NCBI GenBank assembly: GCA_002342785.1
Contig: DDQV01000052.1
Location: 863 to 7,197, forward strand
Reading direction: 5' to 3'
Length of the DNA: 6,335 nucleotides
Origin: Fusobacteriaceae bacterium UBA2433
Lineage (GTDB): Bacteria > Fusobacteriota > Fusobacteriia > Fusobacteriales > Fusobacteriaceae
Shown here: positions 1 through 5,155 of the stretch, in pieces
How positions within the stretch are numbered: position 1 is the first letter of the stretch
Layout of the letters: each line of letters begins with the position of its first letter
Position numbers and translations under genes: made by a program
Notes under the pieces: model-generated
What the model was told of the DNA's origin: nothing
Databases searched by the model: none
What the model saw: only the letters and a program-made list of their open reading frames with translations

Positions 1-13
1 TTTTTTATTTTTT

Positions 14-871
14 TTATTTTTCTAATTTTAAAGTTTTTAAATTTGCCCATCTATAAAATGAAGAATCATAATTTCTTGCACTATAACCAAGTTCTTCTAA
101 AACAACTTGCATATGAGCTGATCTTATTCCAGCTGTACAATAAGTTACTATCTTTTGATTTTTCTCAATTCCTTTTGATTTTAATATATTTTTGATAACC
201 TCAGAATCTTTTAAAGTTCCATCGTCTTCTAAAAATAAATTGAATGGAATATTGATTGCTTTTTCTATATGTCCACCTCTAGCTTCACCAAACTTAGTTG
301 CTCCTAAATATTCATCTTCTTCCCTAGTATCAATAATAACTAGATCGTTAAACTCTTTAATTAATTGATCAGTTGTAATAGTTCTGCTATTATCCCATTT
401 AACTATAGAATTAGTTACTCTAGGATATTTTGTTTTAAAGATAGTGGTCTTTCTGTTTTCAGCTTTCCACTTTTCCATTCCACCATCTAATATATGGATG
501 TTTTCAAATCCTGCCATCTCTAAAGTCCAATAGACACGACCATCATCTCCCCAAGCACCTAAAGTGTTACTATAAATCACAACTTCATCAGTATATTTTA
601 TTCCTAATTCATTTAACTTGTTAGACAAATTATCAATATCTAAAACTGTTCCCCATTCTTCAGATCCAAACTCAGCATCCATATTTGATAAAGCTTTCCA
701 ACTTACTTCAATAGATCCTGGGATATGTCCCAACTTGTATGATTTTCCTCTAGCATCTAAGATCTTAACATTGTCTTTATTTTGAGATAACCACTCTGTA
801 GAAACAAAAGTTTTCCCAAAAGATAATATTCCTAGTAAAAGAAATATTCCTAATAACAATTTTTTTCTCAT
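14..871 (-). CDS. Exported two-domain rhodanese (sulfurtransferase)
   Basis: Probable periplasmic sulfurtransferase moving sulfane sulfur from a donor such as thiosulfate or mercaptopyruvate to a thiophilic acceptor; the physiological donor cannot be read from sequence. The 285-residue protein begins with a signal peptide (MRKK, hydrophobic core about 5-17, likely cleavage after the SFG at 17-19). There is no lipobox cysteine. Two rhodanese domains follow. The N-terminal one (about 21-140) has LDAR at 38-41 and GHIPGS at 48-53 but serine/asparagine where the active loop should start (YSNTLGAWGDD, 100-110), so it is non-catalytic, as usual in tandem rhodaneses. The C-terminal domain (about 165-282) has IDTRE at 180-184, GHIEKA at 200-205 and the loop CTAGIRS at 245-251. 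Cys245 is the only cysteine in the protein. The start has AGGAG (881-885 complement) 9 nt upstream. It lies 44 nt behind the rRNA methyltransferase gene with no terminator between. Family call is firm; thiosulfate versus mercaptopyruvate specificity is open. Confidence 0.92.
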   Translation of the reverse strand: MRKKLLLGIFLLLGILSFGKTFVSTEWLSQNKDNVKILDARGKSYKLGHIPGSIEVSWKALSNMDAEFGSEEWGTVLDIDNLSNKLNELGIKYTDEVVIYSNTLGAWGDDGRVYWTLEMAGFENIHILDGGMEKWKAENRKTTIFKTKYPRVTNSIVKWDNSRTITTDQLIKEFNDLVIIDTREEDEYLGATKFGEARGGHIEKAINIPFNLFLEDDGTLKDSEVIKNILKSKGIEKNQKIVTYCTAGIRSAHMQVVLEELGYSARNYDSSFYRWANLKTLKLEK

Positions 872-880
872 TCTAAATCA

Positions 881-885
881 CTCCT
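881..885 (-). promoter_or_regulatory. Ribosome binding site of the rhodanese gene
   Basis: The minus strand reads AGGAGTGAT, with AGGAG ending 9 nt before the ATG at 871. The match to the 16S rRNA 3' end is good and fixes the start directly before the signal peptide. Confidence 0.75.
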
Positions 886-899
886 ATATATTTTTTATA

Positions 900-905
900 A
901 TTATA
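900..905 (-). promoter_or_regulatory. Possible internal -10 box before the rhodanese gene
   Basis: A perfect TATAAT is present on the minus strand in the 44-nt gap between the methyltransferase and rhodanese genes, which would put a transcript start near 893 and give a leader of about 20 nt. The hexamer 17 nt upstream (CAAGAA) is a poor -35, and such boxes arise by chance in DNA this AT-rich. It may be a secondary promoter or nothing. Confidence 0.22.
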
Positions 906-915
906 TCTATAGTTG

Positions 916-1809
916 TTATCTATTCTTGCTAAAACTCCAAGCAATGATCCTAGATATTTTATTTCCATGGGTCATCTCTATAATTTTTATATCTAATGCA
1001 CCTAATTTTTTTAAGATCTTTTCTATAGGTTTTATATTTTCTTTTTTTGAGATTAAAGAAGTAAAGTATCCTACTTTTTTTGAAAATAATAGACTTTCCT
1101 TAGCCATTTTTTTTAGAAATAAAATCTCTCCGCCCTTACACCAAAGCTCTGATTTTTGCCCTCCAAAGTTTAATTTTTCATCTAGATCAGAAGATCTAGT
1201 TTTATTTAGATTATTTCTTTTTTGTTTATTAGCAGATAGAGCATCTTTTAAAGAGGCATGAAATGGTGGATTACACATTGTTATATCTACATATTCTTCA
1301 TCTATAACTCCTATAAAAAAATTATTTTTATCAGTTTGAAGTTTAATAGCAATATTATTTTCTAAATTATTTTTTTTAATTATTTTTTTTGCATTTTCCA
1401 CTGAGATTGGATCTATATCTGAAGCTATAAATTTCCATCCATAAGATCTATTTCCAATAATAGGATAGATACAATTTGCACCTGTTCCAACATCTAAAAC
1501 TTTGATATCTTTTTTAGACTTTGATATTAGATCTGAAATGTGATGGATATAGTCTGCTCTTCCTGGAATAGGAGGACATAAAAATCCCTCTGGAATATCC
1601 CATCCATCGATATTATAATAATATTTCAATAGAGCTCTGTTTAATTCTATAACTGCCTTTTCATCTCCAAAGTCAATTGTACTATCACCATTTGGATTTT
1701 TTTTTATATATATTTTTAGTTCTTCAGAAACTTTTGTAAGAGACTTAAAATCATACCTTCCTGAATGTGGATTTTTAGAATGAAATCCTTTTTTTTGTTT
1801 ATTTTTCAA
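916..1809 (-). CDS. rlmF: 23S rRNA (adenine-N6)-methyltransferase, RlmF family
   Basis: Cytoplasmic SAM-dependent enzyme of the RlmF (YbiN) family, which in E. coli makes N6-methyladenine at A1618 of 23S rRNA; the eukaryotic relative is METTL16. The 297 residues align along nearly the whole length with my memory of the E. coli protein. Shared blocks are the N-terminal HSKNPHSGRYD (10-20), WDIPEGFLCPPIPGRADYIHH (70-90), SAM-binding motif I LDVGTGANCIYP (105-116), the acidic SDID (130-133), the catalytic NPPF (180-183), NFGGQKSELWCKGGE (214-228) and a C-terminal SRIIAWSF (286-293). The start codon is TTG (complement of 1807-1809), with AGGAG 7 nt upstream and the conserved N-terminal block directly after it; no in-frame ATG is better placed. 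It has its own promoter and probably heads an operon with the rhodanese. The link between the two products is not evident, and co-transcription may be incidental. Confidence 0.93.
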   Translation of the reverse strand: MKNKQKKGFHSKNPHSGRYDFKSLTKVSEELKIYIKKNPNGDSTIDFGDEKAVIELNRALLKYYYNIDGWDIPEGFLCPPIPGRADYIHHISDLISKSKKDIKVLDVGTGANCIYPIIGNRSYGWKFIASDIDPISVENAKKIIKKNNLENNIAIKLQTDKNNFFIGVIDEEYVDITMCNPPFHASLKDALSANKQKRNNLNKTRSSDLDEKLNFGGQKSELWCKGGEILFLKKMAKESLLFSKKVGYFTSLISKKENIKPIEKILKKLGALDIKIIEMTHGNKISRIIAWSFSKNR

Positions 1810-1816
1810 TTTATTT

Positions 1817-1821
1817 CTCCT
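1817..1821 (-). promoter_or_regulatory. Ribosome binding site that decides a TTG start
   Basis: The minus strand carries AGGAG with a 7-nt spacer to TTG at 1809-1807. This spacing, and the conserved RlmF N-terminus that follows, support the rare start codon. Confidence 0.75.
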
Positions 1822-1848
1822 ATATAATAATTAATTTTAGTGATTTAA

Positions 1849-1877
1849 ATTGTAACATTATTATTAAAAATTATCAA
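1849..1877 (-). promoter_or_regulatory. Sigma-70-type promoter of the rlmF-rhodanese operon
   Basis: On the minus strand a -35 box TTGATA (complement of 1872-1877, 5 of 6 to consensus) is followed after exactly 17 nt by TACAAT (complement of 1849-1854, 5 of 6). Transcription would start near 1842 and leave a leader of about 33 nt containing the ribosome binding site. It lies just downstream of the htpX terminator, as expected for a new transcription unit. This is the best promoter match I found in the window. Confidence 0.65.
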
Positions 1878-1929
1878 TGTGACTACTAGATTGTGAATTA
1901 ATGAAATTTTTTTTTAGATTTTTATATAT

Positions 1930-1958
1930 AAAAAAGAGAGCGTTAAAGAACGCTCTCT
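1930..1958 (-). terminator. Intrinsic terminator of htpX
   Basis: On the minus strand a perfect 10-bp stem AGAGAGCGTT / AACGCTCTCT (1949-1958 with 1935-1944) closes a 4-nt loop (CTTT) and is followed at once by a T run (1934-1930). It begins 7 nt after the htpX stop codon. In such AT-rich surroundings the GC-containing stem stands out. Plus-strand reading would have only a short, offset T run (1963-1967), so it works mainly for htpX. Confidence 0.92.
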
Positions 1959-1965
1959 AGTATTT

Positions 1966-2799
1966 TTATCTTTGTCTCGCTTGTTCTTCTAATTTTTCTA
2001 TCCTATCCTTTGTAGATGGATGGGTACTAAATAATTTTGCCATATTTTGTCCCTTTAATGGATTTACAATAAACATATGAGCAGTTGCTGGTTTAGCATC
2101 CATAGGAGTTCTAGTACTCCACAACTCTAATTTTTTTAGTGCATTAGCTAGATATAATGGATTACCTGATAATTTTCCTCCATATCTATCAGCTTTATAT
2201 TCACGGGTACGGGAAATTGCCATTTGAACTAACATAGCTGCCATTGGAGCAAATATAGCTACTGCAATAAGAACAATAGGATTTTTATCTTCATCATCTC
2301 TTCCACCAAATATAGCAGCCCACCTTGCCATAGTAGCTAGATACGCAATAGCTCCAGCAAAGGATGCTGCAATAGTTCCAATCAATATATCTTTATTGTT
2401 AACGTGCCCAAGTTCATGTGCCAAGACACCTTTTAATTCATTTCTATTTAATATCTCTGTGATTCCACGAGTTACTGCTACTGCTGCATGTTTTGGATTT
2501 CTTCCAGTTGCAAATGCATTTGGTTGTGATTCATTGATCATATATACTTTTGGCATAGGAAGGTCAGCTCTTTCAACTAGCTCCCTTACTATAGAATATA
2601 TTTCAGAATTTTTTTCTACCTCTTGTGCTCTATACATTTTAAGAACTATCTTATCGCTATTCCAATAACTTATCATATTTAAACCAAAAGAAAATATTAA
2701 AGCAAATATAGCTCCATTTCGTCCTCCAATAGCTCCTCCTATAAATAATAATATCAATGTCATAGTTAGCATCAATAAAAATGTTTTAACTGTATTCAT
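1966..2799 (-). CDS. htpX: HtpX-like inner-membrane zinc metalloprotease (M48)
   Basis: Membrane-bound zinc endopeptidase of the M48B family, which cleaves misfolded or damaged membrane proteins alongside FtsH; the active site faces the cytoplasm in characterised members. The 277 residues are the usual family length. Hydrophobic segments at about 5-22 and 28-45 form the N-terminal anchor, and two more (about 138-156 and 173-195) lie between the zinc-binding motifs. The catalytic HELGH is at 128-132 (two zinc histidines and Glu129). The third ligand is probably Glu200 in SRTREYKADRYG (196-207). The family C-terminal motif LFSTHPSTKDRI is at 256-267. An AAGGAGGA ribosome binding site precedes the ATG, only about 4 nt from it. 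The gene has its own terminator, so it appears monocistronic, and it is divergent from a META-domain lipoprotein gene. Assignment is firm; no residue looks missing. Confidence 0.96.
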   Translation of the reverse strand: MNTVKTFLLMLTMTLILLFIGGAIGGRNGAIFALIFSFGLNMISYWNSDKIVLKMYRAQEVEKNSEIYSIVRELVERADLPMPKVYMINESQPNAFATGRNPKHAAVAVTRGITEILNRNELKGVLAHELGHVNNKDILIGTIAASFAGAIAYLATMARWAAIFGGRDDEDKNPIVLIAVAIFAPMAAMLVQMAISRTREYKADRYGGKLSGNPLYLANALKKLELWSTRTPMDAKPATAHMFIVNPLKGQNMAKLFSTHPSTKDRIEKLEEQARQR

Positions 2800-2803
2800 A
2801 ATT

Positions 2804-2809
2804 CCTCCT
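2804..2809 (-). promoter_or_regulatory. Ribosome binding site of htpX
   Basis: The minus strand reads AAGGAGGAATT before the ATG at 2799. AGGAGG is a perfect anti-16S match, but the spacer is short (4 nt from the last G). Confidence 0.65.
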
Positions 2810-2841
2810 TGTATTTCTAACTAAATAATAGTATATAGCAT

Positions 2842-2870
2842 ATTATAACCTAAACTTATGAAATAGTAAA
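2842..2870 (-). promoter_or_regulatory. Probable htpX promoter
   Basis: The minus strand has TTTACT (complement of 2865-2870, 4 of 6 to the -35 consensus), a 17-nt spacer and a perfect TATAAT (complement of 2842-2847). The predicted start is near 2835, giving a leader of about 35 nt. The -10 and the spacing are good and the -35 is only fair. Confidence 0.5.
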
Positions 2871-2893
2871 CGTTAGATATAACTAGGATTTTT

Positions 2894-2923
2894 TTGTAAT
2901 CTATGGTATACATTAACTATATA
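2894..2923 (+). promoter_or_regulatory. Candidate promoter of the META-lipoprotein gene
   Basis: TTGTAA at 2894-2899 (4 of 6) is followed after 18 nt by TATATA at 2918-2923. An alternative is the extended -10-like TGGTATACA at 2904-2912 without a clear -35. Either fits a start 30-60 nt upstream of the ribosome binding site. The first candidate's -10 lies inside the 16-bp palindrome at 2913-2928. Boxes are degenerate and AT-rich, so the exact placement is uncertain. Confidence 0.3.
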
Positions 2924-2928
2924 GTTAA
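2913..2928. promoter_or_regulatory. Perfect 16-bp palindrome, possible operator
   Basis: TTAACTATATAGTTAA equals its own reverse complement over all 16 bases. It sits in the divergent htpX / META-lipoprotein region, 53 nt before the lipoprotein ATG and overlapping its candidate -10. Having no loop, it suits a dimeric DNA-binding protein better than an RNA hairpin. AT-rich DNA makes short palindromes common, so the operator role is inference. Confidence 0.35.
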
Positions 2929-2967
2929 ATAAATCAAGAGATTTTGATTTTAAAAATAAAAAAATTT

Positions 2968-2972
2968 AGGAG
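2968..2972 (+). promoter_or_regulatory. Ribosome binding site of the META-lipoprotein gene
   Basis: AGGAGTGAT, with AGGAG ending 9 nt before the ATG at 2982. It is the same core sequence and spacing as at the rhodanese gene. Confidence 0.75.
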
Positions 2973-2981
2973 TGATATATT

Positions 2982-3437
2982 ATGAAAAAATTATTATTAA
3001 TATTAGCAGTATCAGGATTTATTATCTCATGTTCTGTTAGTGAGCCAGTAGAAAAAAAATTAGATCTAATAAATATAGAAGTTGTGCAAAATAGATTAAC
3101 AAAAACTAATTGGAAGTTATCTAAATACCTTTTAGATGGTAAATTAGAAAAAGTGAGTATCGATTCAAAAGCTGATTTAAGATTTGAAGATGAAAAAATT
3201 TATGGTGATGGAGGTGTAAATAGATATTTTGGAAGTTATAGGATAGATAATAACAATATTAGTATAGAAAAAATTGGAACCACTTTGATGATGGGTCCAG
3301 AAGATATTATGAAACAAGAACATTTATTTATCAAACTTTTACAAGAAGTTAGATCCTATAAGATAGTTGGAAAAGAATTAAAACTTTTAGATGACGAAAA
3401 AGTTTTACTAGTTTTAACAACTATTGAAAGTAACTAA
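2982..3437 (+). CDS. META/HslJ-type lipoprotein
   Basis: Small envelope lipoprotein with one META domain, the fold of E. coli HslJ, a heat-inducible outer-membrane protein whose biochemical role is poorly defined. The 151 residues start with a lipoprotein signal peptide: MKK, hydrophobic core 4-15, and lipobox-like IISC with the lipidated cysteine at 17. A linker (18-38) precedes the domain, which begins around TNWKLSKY (42-49). Family motifs are GDGGVNRYFGSY (75-86), GTTLMMGPE (99-107), EHLFIKLLQEVRSYKIVG (113-130) and a last strand LKLLDDEKVLLVL (133-145). Many HslJ proteins have a cysteine in GCN and another in MAC. Here the matching positions are Val79 and Gly105, so both are absent together. 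The gene stands alone, divergent from htpX and convergent with the phosphatase gene. Family call is good; function is unknown. Confidence 0.85.
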   Translation: MKKLLLILAVSGFIISCSVSEPVEKKLDLINIEVVQNRLTKTNWKLSKYLLDGKLEKVSIDSKADLRFEDEKIYGDGGVNRYFGSYRIDNNNISIEKIGTTLMMGPEDIMKQEHLFIKLLQEVRSYKIVGKELKLLDDEKVLLVLTTIESN

Positions 3438-3462
3438 ATAATAAATATAGTTTTAAACATTT

Positions 3463-3504
3463 AAAAAATAGGATCATATCGGTAGATATAATCTTATTTT
3501 TTTT
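3463..3504. terminator. Bidirectional terminator between convergent genes
   Basis: Left arm 3463-3474 (AAAAAATAGGAT) pairs with 3491-3502 (ATCTTATTTTTT) in 12 pairs, one a G-T wobble. After one C-A mismatch the stem continues as ATATC (3476-3480) with GATAT (3485-3489) around a GGTA loop. The A run on one side and the T run on the other give a U tract in either direction. It lies 25 nt after the META-lipoprotein stop and abuts the phosphatase stop (3503-3505), so it can end both transcripts. Confidence 0.85.
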
Positions 3505-4114
3505 AGTCTTCTAAATGTGCTATATCCCCCAATGAGAGGATAGAAAATCCAAATTCATTGTGAAGTAATTTGGTTATACTAGTATTAGAGATCATAAATT
3601 TTTTGTGGGTTTTATAGGGGATAGAAAGTAAGTTTCTAATTAATGGACTGATAACACCCCCGTGAGTAACAACAACAATTTTTTGATTCTTATGATTTTT
3701 AATAATATCTGAAAGGCTATCCATTGTTCTTTTAGCTACTTGATTATAAGATTCTCCATTTGGAATCATATAATTTTTACTATCATTTTTATAATATTTA
3801 TATTGAGTAGGAAAAAACTTCTTAACTTTTGGCCAATCAGCACCTTGAAATACCCCCCAATGTCTTTCCCTCACTCCAGAGATTTTTATTATATCTTTAT
3901 TTATATGTTGATTTATTATATTTGCTGTATCAATTGCCCTCTTTAGATCACTTGTATAGATTATATCGGGATTTATTTTTTTTATCCTTTTAGATAAAAG
4001 ATTAGATTGACGAATACCATTATCTGTTAAGGGACTATCTAATTGTCCCTGAATTAACTTTTTAGTATTCCAAACTGTTTCTCCATGTCTAATTAAAAAA
4101 ATTTCTGTATTCAT
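3503..4114 (-). CDS. Histidine phosphatase (phosphoglycerate mutase-like)
   Basis: Cytoplasmic phosphatase of the histidine phosphatase superfamily, which goes through a phosphohistidine intermediate. Members of this size include PhoE-like broad phosphatases, CobC-type alpha-ribazole phosphatases and cofactor-dependent phosphoglycerate mutases; the substrate cannot be named. The 203-residue form starts MNTEIF and runs straight into the catalytic LIRHGET (7-13), with His10 as nucleophile and Arg9 in the phosphate pocket. Further pocket residues are Arg59 in SDLKRA (55-60), Glu83 in VRERHWGVFQG (81-91) and His151 in VVTHGG (148-153). I place the start at 4114 because GAGGTG lies 6 nt upstream and the family domain begins at residue 3. 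An in-frame ATG at 4192 would add 26 non-conserved residues and run into the neighbouring promoter. No cobalamin genes are adjacent, so a CobC role is not supported. The stop codon touches the shared terminator. Confidence 0.9.
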   Translation of the reverse strand: MNTEIFLIRHGETVWNTKKLIQGQLDSPLTDNGIRQSNLLSKRIKKINPDIIYTSDLKRAIDTANIINQHINKDIIKISGVRERHWGVFQGADWPKVKKFFPTQYKYYKNDSKNYMIPNGESYNQVAKRTMDSLSDIIKNHKNQKIVVVTHGGVISPLIRNLLSIPYKTHKKFMISNTSITKLLHNEFGFSILSLGDIAHLED

Positions 4115-4120
4115 CTTTGC

Positions 4121-4126
4121 CACCTC
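4121..4126 (-). promoter_or_regulatory. Ribosome binding site that sets the phosphatase start
   Basis: The minus strand reads GAGGTG, a perfect match to part of the anti-Shine-Dalgarno complement, 6 nt before the ATG at 4114. The upstream in-frame ATG at 4192 is preceded by AATAATAATACC-like AT-rich sequence with no such site. Confidence 0.75.
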
Positions 4127-4146
4127 GTAAATTATATCTGTCTTTA

Positions 4147-4155
4147 ATTTTACCA
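4147..4155 (-). promoter_or_regulatory. Candidate extended -10 promoter of the phosphatase gene
   Basis: The minus strand reads TGGTAAAAT: an extended TG-N element before TAAAAT (5 of 6). A start near 4140 would give a leader of about 25 nt carrying the ribosome binding site. The -35 region is not recognisable. A perfect TATAAT at 4131-4136 (minus) is nearer the gene, but its transcript would begin at or inside the ribosome binding site. Confidence 0.35.
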
Positions 4156-4191
4156 TATTTTGTAAAATTAAAATAGGCATAAGTAAATACA

Positions 4192-4200
4192 TGGTATAAT
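4192..4200 (+). promoter_or_regulatory. Extended -10 promoter of the radical SAM operon
   Basis: TGGTATAAT combines an extended TG-N element with a perfect -10 box (4195-4200). The hexamer 17 nt upstream (AATAGG) is a poor -35, which extended -10 promoters tolerate. Transcription would start near 4207, just ahead of the ribosome binding site at 4211, so the leader is only about 19 nt. Confidence 0.5.
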
Positions 4201-4210
4201 AATAAAAAAT

Positions 4211-4215
4211 AGGAG
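4211..4215 (+). promoter_or_regulatory. Ribosome binding site of the radical SAM gene
   Basis: AGGAG with a 10-nt spacer to the ATG at 4226. A second ATG follows at once (4229) but would have a 13-nt spacer, so the first is preferred. Confidence 0.65.
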
Positions 4216-4225
4216 TTGAAAAAAT

Positions 4226-5155
4226 ATGATGTGGGGTGAAAAAAGATATAATTCATTGAATTATTTTTTGAGAAAAAAATTTAATGAAAAAGTATATAAA
4301 GTTTCTTTAGATGGAGGATTTACTTGTCCTAATAGAGATGGAACACTAAGTAATAAAGGATGTATATTCTGTAGTGAAAATGGAAGTGGAGAATTTGCAG
4401 GTTCTAGAAAAAAAAGTATAACAGATCAGATTGAAGAGCAATTAGAATTAATCAGCAAAAAGTTTCCTCATGGAGATGTCATTGCTTATTTTCAAAATTT
4501 TACAAATACATATGGAGATTTAGAATATTTAAAAAAAATATATGAGGAAGCTCTTTCTCATCCTAGGGTCATAGGGCTAGCAATTGCTACTAGACCAGAT
4601 TGTATAGATGATAATATCTTAGATCTATTAGAAGAACTAAATAAAAAAACTTTTCTATGGATAGAATTAGGTTTACAGACTAGTGATGAGCAAACAGCCA
4701 TTGATATAAATAGAGGGTGGAAATTAGAAGTCTTCGATAAGATAGTAAAAAAATTAAATAATAAAGATATAAAGGTAGTTGCACATATTATACTGGGCCT
4801 TCCAAATGAAGATCGTGAGACTATGCTATCTTCTATAAAATATATAGTTGAAAAAAAAGTTTGGGGAATAAAGTTTCATCTTTTACATATAATTAAAAAT
4901 ACAAATTTAGAAAAATTATATATAGACACAAATTTTCATACTTTAACTAAAGATGAATATATAGATACAGTAACAGAGGGAATACAAATTTTAGATAAAA
5001 ATATGGTGATTCATAGACTCACTGGTGATGGGAGTCGTGAAACACTTATCGAACCTAGATGGAGTTTAGATAAAAGAAACGTTTTAAATTCAATAGAAAA
5101 ATATCTTAAAGAAAAAAACATATATCAAGGAGATAAAAATGAAGAAACTACTTAG
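4226..5155 (+). CDS. Radical SAM protein of the YhcC/YtqA (TIGR01212) family
   Basis: Iron-sulfur radical SAM enzyme, cytoplasmic. The 309 residues match the usual length of E. coli YhcC. The cluster-binding cysteines are Cys34, Cys46 and Cys49 (C-X11-C-X2-C) within the family signature FTCPNRDGT (32-40) and GCIFC (45-49). Other core motifs are YFQNFTNTYG (88-97), ATRPDC (121-126), WIELGLQT (145-152), HIILGLPNE (187-195), KFHLLHI (216-222) and HRLTGDG (263-269). The CX11CX2C spacing departs from the common CX3CX2C and resembles the Elp3-related group. From memory, the B. subtilis homologue YtqA has been proposed to act in synthesis of the tRNA wobble modification mnm5s2U (name MnmL), paired with the methyltransferase YtqB/MnmM. 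No such methyltransferase is in this window, so applying that role here is tentative. The 3' end overlaps the next gene by 17 nt. Family call firm, reaction uncertain. Confidence 0.93.
   Translation: MMWGEKRYNSLNYFLRKKFNEKVYKVSLDGGFTCPNRDGTLSNKGCIFCSENGSGEFAGSRKKSITDQIEEQLELISKKFPHGDVIAYFQNFTNTYGDLEYLKKIYEEALSHPRVIGLAIATRPDCIDDNILDLLEELNKKTFLWIELGLQTSDEQTAIDINRGWKLEVFDKIVKKLNNKDIKVVAHIILGLPNEDRETMLSSIKYIVEKKVWGIKFHLLHIIKNTNLEKLYIDTNFHTLTKDEYIDTVTEGIQILDKNMVIHRLTGDGSRETLIEPRWSLDKRNVLNSIEKYLKEKNIYQGDKNEETT
5127..5132 (+). promoter_or_regulatory. Ribosome binding site inside the radical SAM gene
   Basis: AAGGAG with a 6-nt spacer before the ATG at 5139, lying within the last codons of the radical SAM gene. 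With the 17-nt overlap of the two reading frames, it indicates translational coupling. Confidence 0.75.

Noticed and set aside
1..13. T-rich left edge as a terminator for the rhodanese gene
   Set aside because: On the minus strand it reads as an A run, not a U tract, and no hairpin is visible before the edge. The true 3' end is probably outside the window.
926..1261. Plus-strand open frame of 111 codons
   Set aside because: It lies entirely antisense to the well-conserved RlmF gene and reads as an AT-rich Phe/Ile/Leu shadow with no ribosome binding site or family motif.
1789..1796. A8 run right after the rlmF start, possible phase-variation tract
   Set aside because: Runs of 7-8 A are common throughout this AT-rich window, for example in the radical SAM gene. 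RlmF is not a surface or restriction function where phase variation would be expected.
2396..2668. Plus-strand open frame of 90 codons
   Set aside because: It is antisense to the htpX core, including the HELGH region. Its composition is a mirror of that gene and no initiation signal precedes it.
2800..2981. Possible riboswitch or small RNA in the htpX/lipoprotein intergenic region
   Set aside because: I found no GC-containing multi-stem fold or known aptamer core; the leaders predicted from the promoters are about 35-55 nt.
3740..3946. Plus-strand open frame of 68 codons with hydrophobic stretches
   Set aside because: It is antisense to the phosphatase gene. The hydrophobicity comes from reading A-rich codons in reverse, and there is no ribosome binding site.
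4226..5155. Firm assignment of the radical SAM gene as mnmL or as an oxygen-independent coproporphyrinogen oxidase-like enzyme
   Set aside because: HemN-type proteins have CX3CX2C and other motifs not seen here. The mnmL name depends on one homologue and no partner methyltransferase is nearby, so I left the symbol empty.
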